A DNA stretch of 32,552 bases, from the NCBI GenBank assembly GCA_016866675.1, contig VGLO01000003.1:1-32552 (forward strand). The letters are read 5' to 3'. A program made the translations under genes and the position numbers. The notes below the pieces were generated by a model. The model was not told where the DNA came from. It saw only the letters and a program-made list of their open reading frames with translations, and searched no databases. This DNA is from Candidatus Staskawiczbacteria bacterium. GTDB lineage: Bacteria; Patescibacteriota; Minisyncoccia; Minisyncoccales; Staskawiczbacteraceae. Positions 20,151-27,557 of the stretch are shown one piece after another. The stretch's first letter is position 1. Each line of letters opens with the position of its first letter.

Positions 20151-21428
20151 CTATATCTTTAATATTTTTTCTAGGCTTTCTTTATCTTTTTCATCAAAGG
20201 GTCCAATTACAGATAGATTCAATTTTTCGTTTTTGAAAATATCTTCTGCTACATTCTTTATATCACTTAAAGAAACTTTATCAATCATCTCAATCTTTTC
20301 CTCTGGAGTTAAAACTTTTTCACCCATTACTTCCTGCATTGCATAAAATGAAGCCTTGCTATCTGTTGAGTCTAAAGATAGTGAAGTGGCTCCCCTTAAA
20401 TAGTCTTTGGCCTTTTGAAGCTCTTTCTCAGTAATTCCATTTTCGCTTAAGTCTTTGTATTCTTTTAAAACCAAACTCACTGCTTTTTCTAAGCTATCGT
20501 TTTTAATTCCAGCTTGTGTAACCAAATAACCAGCATCCGTTGTACCATCGTAAGATGTGTTTACATAATAGGCCAACCCATTCCTCTCTCTTACAGAAAT
20601 AAAAAGCCTAGAGCTCATATTACCCCCAAGTACCACTGAAATTATCTTTAAAGCATATCTTCTTGGGTCATACATATCATATGCCCTTACACCCAAGCAA
20701 AAATGAGTTTGGTCTGTTTTTTTATAGTGAAGCAAAATGCCCGGACTTTTTTGACTCTCCAATGTTTTTAGTTTTTCTGGACTCTCTCTTATTTCTATTT
20801 TTGAAAAATAATTTCTTACTTTTTCTTCAATTTCTTTTGAATTAACATCTCCTGCAACACAAACAACCGTATTTTCATTGGAGTAATGACTATGATAATA
20901 ATTCAAAAGCTTCTCTCTTGTATAATCAAGTATAGTTTGCTTTTCGCCTACAATTCTCCAGCCAGCTGGTTGGTCACCATAAAGTAAATCCTCAAAAAGC
21001 TCTGAAACATGTGAAGTTGGGGTATCTAAATACATATTCAATTCCTCAATAACAACTCCCTTTTCTCTTTCTAATTCGTCTTTATCAAACTTTGAGTTTA
21101 AAAACATATCTGAAATCCAGTCCAAAGCTACATCTGTGTGCTTCTTATCTACTTTTGCCCAAAACCCTGTCACCTCTTTTGAGGTAAAAGCATTGTATTG
21201 ACCACCAATTCTGTCTAAAGTTTCAGAGATAGTTAGAGTATCTGGCCTTTTCTCTGTCCCTTTAAAAAACATATGCTCTAAAAAGTGAGACATCCCATTA
21301 ATATCTTTCGTTTCGTACTTTGAACCAGTCCCCACCAATATTAAAACCGTCACGCTGTTTGCGTTTTCAACTGGAATAGTAATCAATCTTAACCCGCTAT
21401 CTAATTTTGTTTTTTTATAACTTTCCAT
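20151..21428 (-). CDS. M16-family zinc peptidase
   Basis: Insulinase/mitochondrial-processing-peptidase-type protease. The 425 residues carry the inverted zinc motif HFLEH (His48, Glu51, His52) and the third ligand in EREKGVVIEELNMYLD (Glu128 or 129), at the spacing expected for HxxEHx(74-76)E. The second, inactive-like M16 lobe is present (LLHYKKTDQTHFCLGVRAY, then a GGNMSSRLFISVRERNGLAYYVN block), so a two-domain subunit of about usual bacterial length (YmxG/PqqL-like). No signal peptide is seen, so a cytosolic peptide-degrading role is likely. The start overlaps the 3' end of the glycyl-tRNA synthetase gene by 14 bases, which implies co-transcription. Confidence 0.95.
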   Translation of the reverse strand: MESYKKTKLDSGLRLITIPVENANSVTVLILVGTGSKYETKDINGMSHFLEHMFFKGTEKRPDTLTISETLDRIGGQYNAFTSKEVTGFWAKVDKKHTDVALDWISDMFLNSKFDKDELEREKGVVIEELNMYLDTPTSHVSELFEDLLYGDQPAGWRIVGEKQTILDYTREKLLNYYHSHYSNENTVVCVAGDVNSKEIEEKVRNYFSKIEIRESPEKLKTLESQKSPGILLHYKKTDQTHFCLGVRAYDMYDPRRYALKIISVVLGGNMSSRLFISVRERNGLAYYVNTSYDGTTDAGYLVTQAGIKNDSLEKAVSLVLKEYKDLSENGITEKELQKAKDYLRGATSLSLDSTDSKASFYAMQEVMGEKVLTPEEKIEMIDKVSLSDIKNVAEDIFKNEKLNLSVIGPFDEKDKESLEKILKI

Positions 21429-22701
21429 TTATATACTTTTTTAATTCGCTAATTTTAATGCGCTCTTGTTTCATTGAGTCTCTATCACGAATAGTCACAT
21501 CATCGTTTTCTAAACTCTCAAAGTCAACTGTTACGCAATAAGGAGTACCAATCTCATCTTGACTGTAGTATCTTTTACCAATATTTCCTCTATCATCAAA
21601 AGCAACCATAAAATCTTTTTGCAGTTCCTTATAAATTTCCCGTGCCTTAGCAACTAATTCGGGCTTATTTTTAAGAAGAGGGAAAACCGCTACTTTATAT
21701 GGAGCAAGACTAGGCTTTAATTTCAAAACAATCCTATCTTCTTCTTCAACATATGCATCACACAAAACAGCTAAGACCGACCTATCTACACCAAATGTTG
21801 GTTCTACAACATGGGGATAAAAACCTTCATTATTTTCTTCGTCTCTATAGGGAGGTTCTTGGTAGTGATTTTTTAAATCAAAATCTGTCCTGTAGGCCAA
21901 GCCATAAAGCTCTTTTCTGCCAAATGGAAAGTCATACTCAAAATCTATTGTTCTTTTTGAGTAATGGGCTAACTCCCCTTTTGCTACTTCTAATTCGTGG
22001 ATCTTGGATTTTTCCACTCCCAAGGTTTCAGTCATCCAACTCCACATTTCTTTGCGCCACAACTCAAACTTCTCCTTCCAATCTTTTTCTTCAATAAAAT
22101 ATTCTATTTCCATTTGTTCAAATTCTCTAGTGCGGAATATAAAGTTTCCCGGCGTCACTTCATTTCTAAATGCTTTTCCTGTTTGAGCGATTCCAAATGG
22201 AAGTTTTTTTCTTGAGCTTTCCAAAACATTTTTAAAATCAACAAACATCGCTTGAGCGGTTTCCGGCCTAAAGTACACTTCATTAACTCTTTCTTCTGCT
22301 GGCCCCAAAAAAGTCTTTAACATTAAATTAAATTGTCTTGGCTGACTTAACTCTCCTTTGCATTCTGGGCAATTATTTGAATTAATATGATCAGCCCTAA
22401 ATCTTTTTTTGCATTTTTTACATTCCACTAGGGGGTCTGAAAACTCTTTCAAATGTCCTGAAGATTCCCACACTTTTGGGTTCATAATTAATGAAGCATC
22501 AATGCCAACCATATCATCTCTTTCTTGAACAAACTTCTTCCACCAGAGGTTTTTTATGTTGTTTTTTAACTCAACACCCAATGGACCATAATCCCAGGAA
22601 TTGGCTAATCCTCCGTAAATTTCAGATCCAGGAAACACAAAACCCCTTCTCTTACAAAGAGAGATAATTTTTTCCATTAAACTATTGTCTTGTTTTTTCA
22701 T
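21415..22701 (-). CDS. glyQS: Glycyl-tRNA synthetase, alpha2 type
   Basis: Class II synthetase of the dimeric (eukaryote/archaea/Gram-positive-type) form, not the alpha/beta GlyQ-GlyS form. The 428 residues have RGFVFPGSEIYGG, DYGPLGVELKNNI, SGHLKEFSDPLVECKKC with a zinc-type C...C pair (CKKC, CPEC), RPETAQAMFVDF, the class II motif 2 RNEVTPGNFIFRTREFEQME and motif 3 VEPTFGVDRSVLAVL, then the anticodon-binding VAVFPLL...FDDRGNIGKRYYSQDEIGTP. ATG 22701 is preceded by TAGAAT six bases away (a -10-like hexamer placed for a leaderless start) and by a terminator, so it probably opens the operon with the M16 peptidase and transporter. Confidence 0.96.
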   Translation of the reverse strand: MKKQDNSLMEKIISLCKRRGFVFPGSEIYGGLANSWDYGPLGVELKNNIKNLWWKKFVQERDDMVGIDASLIMNPKVWESSGHLKEFSDPLVECKKCKKRFRADHINSNNCPECKGELSQPRQFNLMLKTFLGPAEERVNEVYFRPETAQAMFVDFKNVLESSRKKLPFGIAQTGKAFRNEVTPGNFIFRTREFEQMEIEYFIEEKDWKEKFELWRKEMWSWMTETLGVEKSKIHELEVAKGELAHYSKRTIDFEYDFPFGRKELYGLAYRTDFDLKNHYQEPPYRDEENNEGFYPHVVEPTFGVDRSVLAVLCDAYVEEEDRIVLKLKPSLAPYKVAVFPLLKNKPELVAKAREIYKELQKDFMVAFDDRGNIGKRYYSQDEIGTPYCVTVDFESLENDDVTIRDRDSMKQERIKISELKKYINGKL

Positions 22702-22736
22702 TAATTGATTCTACTCCAAAAGACACTCAATTTCAA

Positions 22737-22760
22737 TAAAAAAACCGCCCCGCTGACGGT
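22737..22760 (-). terminator. Intrinsic terminator after the repeat-protein gene
   Basis: On the - strand ACCGTC (22760-22755) pairs with GGCGGT (22749-22744), one wobble, five-base loop, followed by at least six T. It ends the antiporter-recO-repeat-protein unit before glycyl-tRNA synthetase. Confidence 0.75.
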
Positions 22761-22773
22761 CACAAAACCAATT

Positions 22774-24426
22774 TCACTGAACTACTCCTCCGCCCGAGTT
22801 TGACTGGTCGTCCGGCAATGTTGTATTTATTGATGAAATAGTTTTTTGAATTGTGGCTCCCGTAAACTGGTCATCTGCAAACACAGTTGCTTGGCCAATA
22901 ATACTTGGTGCTGTTCCTATATGAAAAGTGACTGGCTGTAAAACAATTTGTAGCGTAAGGCTTTTAGATGAATTTTCAGACAAGTCGCCAGCCAACCAAA
23001 CCAATTGGCGACTAAGACTATCAAAAGAAAGATGTGATGCCTCTCTTTCAGGGTACAAATTATCAACCAAAGAAACATTTTGCGGCAAAACCGCCTTTAT
23101 TCTGACATTTTTTAAATTACTTGTTGCGTTTTGCACACTCCAAACAATATTATACGATGTACTTTCTCCAACTTTAGGTGGAATTGGACCAAAGTTATCA
23201 ATTCCATTTGTTGAAGACCTATAAGCTTTTTGCGAAAAATTTAGTTGAGAGCTAACTTTTGTCACAAATTCTTGGCTAATATCTAAAACATTTACAAAAC
23301 TTTTAATTGTCTGGCTTGATGAGTCAGGCAAAGATTCTTTTAATTGAATGCTAAAGCTAACACTTACTTTTTGTTGCGGATAAAGATTTTTTAGTTGAGA
23401 AACTTGAGATGGACTAAAAACTACAGCCCTGCCATTCTGGTCAACCTGTCCAATTGACGACTGCAATGTTGAAAAATCATAAGCTTTTCCTTCAAGATTA
23501 ACTGTAGCAAATAAATTACTAAAAGATGTAGATCCCACATTTTGAAAAGAAATTTGGTAGCTAAGAGTTTCTCCGGGAGACGAAGAGTAGTCTGGAGACC
23601 CATTTATTGATTGTGAAATTAAAAGCCGGGGTTGGGTAATACTCATCTCTTGATTTGTTTCTTTTAGCACGATAAATGATCCATCCTGCCAAATACCAAT
23701 CTTTGCAGAAAAATTAAGATGTCCGCCAGTTTCACTGTTAATTAAACCGCTGATTGTTATTCTGCCACCCTGACCCTTATTTAAAGTATTAAGCTTCCAT
23801 TCTGTATTATCTAATGAAGATGGATTAGCTGATTTGAAGTTAAAACCTTCAACTGGATCAATTTTTATGCTTAAGTTTTCCAAGGGGTATTCAATGTTAG
23901 AAAAATAATTTATTGAGTAGCTTATTTCTTTCCCTTTCTCAACATTGGTTGGCATATCATAGGTTAGAGTGAGAGGTACGGATTCAATTTTTGTGGCAAG
24001 AATTGTATCAGACTCGTATCTTGCAGACAAATTTTTGGGAATATACGTAAGAGTAGCTTTTGCCTTTTTTACATCGCCCTCTTTGCCAAAAATTCTTCCC
24101 TTAAATTCTTTTGTATTTTCTTCTCCTGGATAAATATCTTCTAAATCTTCTGTAAATCTTGTCTTTGAGTCTTCATTTAAAGAATTTTCTGGCAATTCAA
24201 AAATCAGTCTTGGTTTTTCTAAAACAAAATTTCCATTGTTTTTGTACTTTATAGTGTATATAATTTCGTCACCGGCTTTTGCTGAATCAGGCCCTAAAAT
24301 TTCTAATTTTAAGATTTGCTTTGAAAAAACAGCTTCTCGCCAAAACCAAAAACCAACAACACCTAAAATAATCAATAAAATTATTGCCCCAAAAACAAAT
24401 CTTTTATCTTTTATTATTTTATACAT
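22774..24426 (-). CDS. Membrane-anchored extracellular protein with DUF11/CARDB-like beta-sandwich repeats
   Basis: 550 residues: a short basic N-terminus, one strong transmembrane helix (FGAIILLIILGVVGFWFW, about 12-29) that would anchor it, and an external part of four or so Ig-like repeats. Repeat signs are AGDEIIYTIKYKNNGN, KGKEISYSINYFSNI, PGETLSYQISFQNVG and VGESTSYNIVWSVQN, each the 'G-x-x-[IL]-x-Y-x-I-x-[YF]-x-N-x-G' strand pattern of DUF11/conserved-repeat domains. The tail ends with a short Gly/Ser stretch (DDQSNSGGGVVQ) without LPXTG. The protein probably acts at the cell surface as a structural or adhesion element; the partner is unknown. It overlaps recO by 8 bases and is the last gene before a terminator. 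Confidence 0.75.
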   Translation of the reverse strand: MYKIIKDKRFVFGAIILLIILGVVGFWFWREAVFSKQILKLEILGPDSAKAGDEIIYTIKYKNNGNFVLEKPRLIFELPENSLNEDSKTRFTEDLEDIYPGEENTKEFKGRIFGKEGDVKKAKATLTYIPKNLSARYESDTILATKIESVPLTLTYDMPTNVEKGKEISYSINYFSNIEYPLENLSIKIDPVEGFNFKSANPSSLDNTEWKLNTLNKGQGGRITISGLINSETGGHLNFSAKIGIWQDGSFIVLKETNQEMSITQPRLLISQSINGSPDYSSSPGETLSYQISFQNVGSTSFSNLFATVNLEGKAYDFSTLQSSIGQVDQNGRAVVFSPSQVSQLKNLYPQQKVSVSFSIQLKESLPDSSSQTIKSFVNVLDISQEFVTKVSSQLNFSQKAYRSSTNGIDNFGPIPPKVGESTSYNIVWSVQNATSNLKNVRIKAVLPQNVSLVDNLYPEREASHLSFDSLSRQLVWLAGDLSENSSKSLTLQIVLQPVTFHIGTAPSIIGQATVFADDQFTGATIQKTISSINTTLPDDQSNSGGGVVQ

Positions 24427-25162
24427 TTTTAAAATTACTCTTTAAAACAGAACATAAATACAGGTAATAGTTTTCCGTTAAATTTACAAGAGAGTTTTTT
24501 AATGTTTCTGATATTTTTATCTTAGACAATATATCCCAATCTCTCCTTAAAATTAACCTTAAAACTTTTAAAGAATCTGATTTTATTTTAATACCCTCCC
24601 TTTTTAAAGCATAGCAGTTTTTACAAATAACTCCACCCTCACTGCTTGAGAAATAAAGTTCGTATGGATTTAGTTTTTTTTGGCAGTTTATGCAATTTAT
24701 AAGCTCTGGGTTATATCCTAATATAGAAACAAAATTCCAAAAAAAATATTGATAAATTAAATTACTCTTTGACTCCTCGAAGCTTTTGTCTAATTTTAAA
24801 AAAACATCTAACAACAAATCTAATATTTTTTCATCTTGCTCTTGACCTTTGATAAAACTATCTGCAACTTCTGAAATTTTGCAAGCTACAATAGAGGAAT
24901 GACTTCTTCTTGATATGTTTTTGAAATTCTCTAAAAAAACCGCGTCGGTCAAAGTTTTTTTTAACCTGCCCTGAATAAACTCAATATCTGATAAAGAAAA
25001 TAGCCCTATACCTCCCCTTAGCTTTGAATTAATTTTTCGTATTGCTCTCCCTAATAAATCTACTTTTCCAAAGTCTTTTGTAAAAACAGAAAAAATCCTG
25101 CTATCATCCAAATAATCCTCTTTTTTCAAAACAAATCCTTTTGTTTTATACCGCATGATCAT
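24419..25162 (-). CDS. recO: DNA repair protein RecO
   Basis: RecO anneals SSB-coated DNA and, with RecR, loads RecA. The 247-residue protein begins MIMRYKTKGFVLKKEDYLDDSRIFSVFTKDFGKV, the usual OB-fold entry (an ATG two codons in, 25156, is equally good), followed by the helical domain and a four-Cys zinc finger, CINCQKKL...CKNCYAL (C-x2-C...C-x2-C). Length is normal for the family. It starts 8 bases after the antiporter stop and overlaps the next gene by 8 bases. RecF and RecR are not in the window, while DprA at 2313 is another RecA loader. Confidence 0.93.
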   Translation of the reverse strand: MIMRYKTKGFVLKKEDYLDDSRIFSVFTKDFGKVDLLGRAIRKINSKLRGGIGLFSLSDIEFIQGRLKKTLTDAVFLENFKNISRRSHSSIVACKISEVADSFIKGQEQDEKILDLLLDVFLKLDKSFEESKSNLIYQYFFWNFVSILGYNPELINCINCQKKLNPYELYFSSSEGGVICKNCYALKREGIKIKSDSLKVLRLILRRDWDILSKIKISETLKNSLVNLTENYYLYLCSVLKSNFKNV

Positions 25163-25170
25163 AGCCGATT

Positions 25171-26139
25171 TTAAATAACCTTAACCTCCACAAACACAAT
25201 CCATACTATGTAAATAATATACAATAGTATAAATACAAACCCCTGCCAACGCTCAAGCATATGCTTTTTCCCCACAAACATAAAAGCAAAAAGAAGAAGG
25301 GTTGCTAAAACCGTCATTAAAACATCTCTTGTAAGCGATAAGGAAAAGGGCAGCGAACTAATAATTGACGAAACACCTAAAATCCAGAATATATTAAAAA
25401 TATTAGATCCCACAATATTTCCTACGGCAATATCTGGATTTTTCTTAAAAGCTGCCACAGCAGAAGTAGCAAGTTCTGGTAAAGACGTTCCAATTGCCAC
25501 GACAGTAAGGCCAATTAATGCTTGACTAACTCCCAATGAAGAAGCAATAAATACAGCTGCGTCAACAATCCATTTACCACCAATAGTTAAACCAACCAAT
25601 CCCAGAATTATCCATACAATTGACTTTACTTTTGACATTGCTTTGACTTGCACATCTCCTGAAGCACCCTCAACTTTGCTTATTCCATAGGTATAATAAA
25701 GAAAAATTGCAAAAAACGATACTAAAACCAAGCCATCGCTGCGAGTCAAACTGGAAAATGGCAAACCATCAAAAAAAGCATCATTTGCCATAAAAGCAAC
25801 TACTGCAATGGCTAACAAGCTAAAAGGAACTTCTTTCCAGACAGTGCCCCTTGTTACAGTTAAGGGATAAATAATTGCCGAAATTCCCAAAATCAGCAGG
25901 ATATTGGCAATATTGCTTCCCAAAATATTGCCTATGGCAATATCAGTATTGCCATTTATGCTGGCAAAAATATTAACAATAAGCTCAGGAGCCGATGTTC
26001 CAAAAGCAACAATTGTAAGCCCAATCACCAACGCCGAAATCCCCATTCTCTTTGCAATGGATGAAGCTCCCTCAACTAAAAAATCTGCTCCTTTGATAAG
26101 CAGCACAAATCCTATAATTAAAAAAATATATTCTATCAT
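25171..26139 (-). CDS. Calcium/sodium antiporter (YrbG/CaCA family)
   Basis: Cation/Ca2+ exchanger of the inner membrane. The 322 residues form about ten helices with the two alpha repeats in inverted topology: GLTIVAFGTSAPELIVNIFA...GNTDIAIGNILGSNIANILLILG in the first half and GLTVVAIGTSLPELATSAVAA...NPDIAVGNIVGSNIFNIFWILG in the second. The conserved GTSxPEL and GNxxGSNxxN residues for ion binding are intact in both. It is the first gene of a unit continuing to recO and the repeat protein, with a 27-base gap to the unrecognised gene upstream. Confidence 0.95.
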   Translation of the reverse strand: MIEYIFLIIGFVLLIKGADFLVEGASSIAKRMGISALVIGLTIVAFGTSAPELIVNIFASINGNTDIAIGNILGSNIANILLILGISAIIYPLTVTRGTVWKEVPFSLLAIAVVAFMANDAFFDGLPFSSLTRSDGLVLVSFFAIFLYYTYGISKVEGASGDVQVKAMSKVKSIVWIILGLVGLTIGGKWIVDAAVFIASSLGVSQALIGLTVVAIGTSLPELATSAVAAFKKNPDIAVGNIVGSNIFNIFWILGVSSIISSLPFSLSLTRDVLMTVLATLLLFAFMFVGKKHMLERWQGFVFILLYIIYIVWIVFVEVKVI

Positions 26140-26166
26140 TTTCTTAGGGTAATGAAATTCAACTGA

Positions 26167-27024
26167 CTAATATGCTTTCTTCTCGTTGATAAGTTTATCA
26201 TATTCATCGACCAACTTTTTTGCCTCAATTGTTTTTCGGGTATATTCTTCTTTCTTAGCTTCATCTCTTGTATTAGAAGCAAGTTCACTAAGATGCCAAA
26301 AGAAATCGCGAACTACCTGCATTTTAATTAACTCTTCGTGAACTGGACTGTGAGGACCAGTAATTTTGCCAATCATGGGAACTACCATCTGAAGATACAT
26401 TTCTGAACCATTTTTCCATTGCTCCATTAAATCTAGGTATTCTCGCTCTAGTTGCTCTAAGGCTTTTTCGCCCCATTCTTCTCTGTATTTCTCCAGCATT
26501 ATTCGCTTTTCCACCCACTCCCGCCGATAACGATCATCTAGTGTTTCGGCCATGTCATTGCTGATATAGCCAAACTCTTCAGTTTTTTCTTCGTCAGACA
26601 CTTTGCCTAACTCGTCTCGCACCCATAGCAAGTCATTGTTTGCCTCAACCAGGTGACGGGGTATAAAATTGATTGATGGATACCACTCCCCCTCTGAGGT
26701 TTTTTGAGGTCTCCAAACTAAAAATTCAACATCCTCTTCTAAAGTATTTAGTTTTGGATCACTGTAACCTTCGTTTCTGCGTCGTCGCACGCCTATCACC
26801 TCTAAATCCTTTTTATCATCTTCCGCTAAATAGCTTATATTTTCACATGATACAGAACGGGGACTACCAAAAAAGATGAAGTGGCGATCAATCATCATTC
26901 TCTTTACCTGATCGCGTAATTGCTCTCGCTGTTCCTCGATAATTTCAGTGCTCGTCTCTTTCTCGGAGGACAACTCGTGTTCTTGCTTATTTTCATTGTT
27001 TTCAAATGGATTTTCAACAGACAT
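26167..27024 (-). CDS. Unrecognised acidic, helix-rich cytosolic protein
   Basis: 285 residues, strongly charged, no signal peptide or membrane segment. The first 45 residues are Glu/Asn/Gln-rich and look disordered (NPFENNENKQEHELSSEKE). A central part has IDRHFIFFGSPRSVSCENISYL, DLEVIGVRRRRN, DVEFLVWRPQ and WYPSINFIPRHLVEANNDLLWVRDELG; the C-terminal half (about 150-285) is helical with likely coiled coil (RREWVEKRIMLEKYREEWGEKALEQLEREYLDL...). I do not recognise the family. The codons are somewhat richer in G+C than those of the antiporter and ileS. It is separated by 154 bases from the gene upstream and may have its own promoter there (TATAAT, 27061-27056 on the - strand). Confidence 0.72.
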   Translation of the reverse strand: MSVENPFENNENKQEHELSSEKETSTEIIEEQREQLRDQVKRMMIDRHFIFFGSPRSVSCENISYLAEDDKKDLEVIGVRRRRNEGYSDPKLNTLEEDVEFLVWRPQKTSEGEWYPSINFIPRHLVEANNDLLWVRDELGKVSDEEKTEEFGYISNDMAETLDDRYRREWVEKRIMLEKYREEWGEKALEQLEREYLDLMEQWKNGSEMYLQMVVPMIGKITGPHSPVHEELIKMQVVRDFFWHLSELASNTRDEAKKEEYTRKTIEAKKLVDEYDKLINEKKAY

Positions 27025-27055
27025 GCTTTTTATTTTTTAGAATTTACTTTATTCA

Positions 27056-27083
27056 ATTATATCAAAATATCATCGTATGATAT
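27056..27083 (-). promoter_or_regulatory. Possible promoter with overlapping palindromic operator
   Basis: On the - strand TATAAT (27061-27056) stands 32 bases before ATG 27024. Just upstream lies the perfect inverted repeat ATATCAT-CGT-ATGATAT (27067-27083), in the -18 to -35 zone, where a repressor could bind. No good -35 box is seen. The rest of the 154-base gap (27084-27178) shows nothing else to me. Confidence 0.35.
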
Positions 27084-27178
27084 ATGGTGGGAGTAATATG
27101 CATATTCTTTTACATCATCGGTAAGATTGCCCATCACCATTATAAAAAGCAGGAACACTTGCGCAGAGGATAGATCGT

Positions 27179-27553
27179 TTAGTGAGATTCATGACCTTCC
27201 TTGCCGAATTCCTTTAGCGCTTTTTCTAAAATGGTTCTGTGATCTCTCTGCTTATCAATCTCTTCAAGGTCCCCCTTATGGCCTTCCATTCTAAATCTTA
27301 TCCGAGCTGCATCTTCCATTTTCTTTGCGTGCTCTATTTTCTCCTCTAGTAACTTGTGGGTGATTTGCTGCCCAGGGTTAAAAAAATCGTGATGCAGAGA
27401 TCCTCTTTCTTTGTAATCGGATATGTGGTGCCCTAAACCTCGTGAAGTAGTTTTATCCGAGGCTGATAAACTGATTTGTCTAAAACGATCCATGGACATT
27501 GTTTTTGGGAGGTCATTTTTAGGTTGTTTATTGGGTTGATTTGGTTGTTGCAT
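27179..27553 (-). CDS. Unrecognised small charged protein
   Basis: 124 residues starting MQQPNQPNKQPKND, a Gln/Pro/Asn-rich disordered opening, then a middle with SMDRFRQISLSASDKTTSRGLGHHISDYKERG and HHDFFNPGQQ, and a long amphipathic helix (THKLLEEKIEHAKKMEDAARIRFRMEGHKGDLEEIDKQRDHRTILEKALKEF). The frame is open to 27646 but that part overlaps ileS; ATG 27553 lies 4 bases after the ileS stop and gives a plausible start. No Shine-Dalgarno is seen, so it may be translated by coupling to ileS. I do not recognise the family; no membrane segment or metal-binding cluster is apparent. Confidence 0.65.
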   Translation of the reverse strand: MQQPNQPNKQPKNDLPKTMSMDRFRQISLSASDKTTSRGLGHHISDYKERGSLHHDFFNPGQQITHKLLEEKIEHAKKMEDAARIRFRMEGHKGDLEEIDKQRDHRTILEKALKEFGKEGHESH

Positions 27554-27557
27554 ACTA

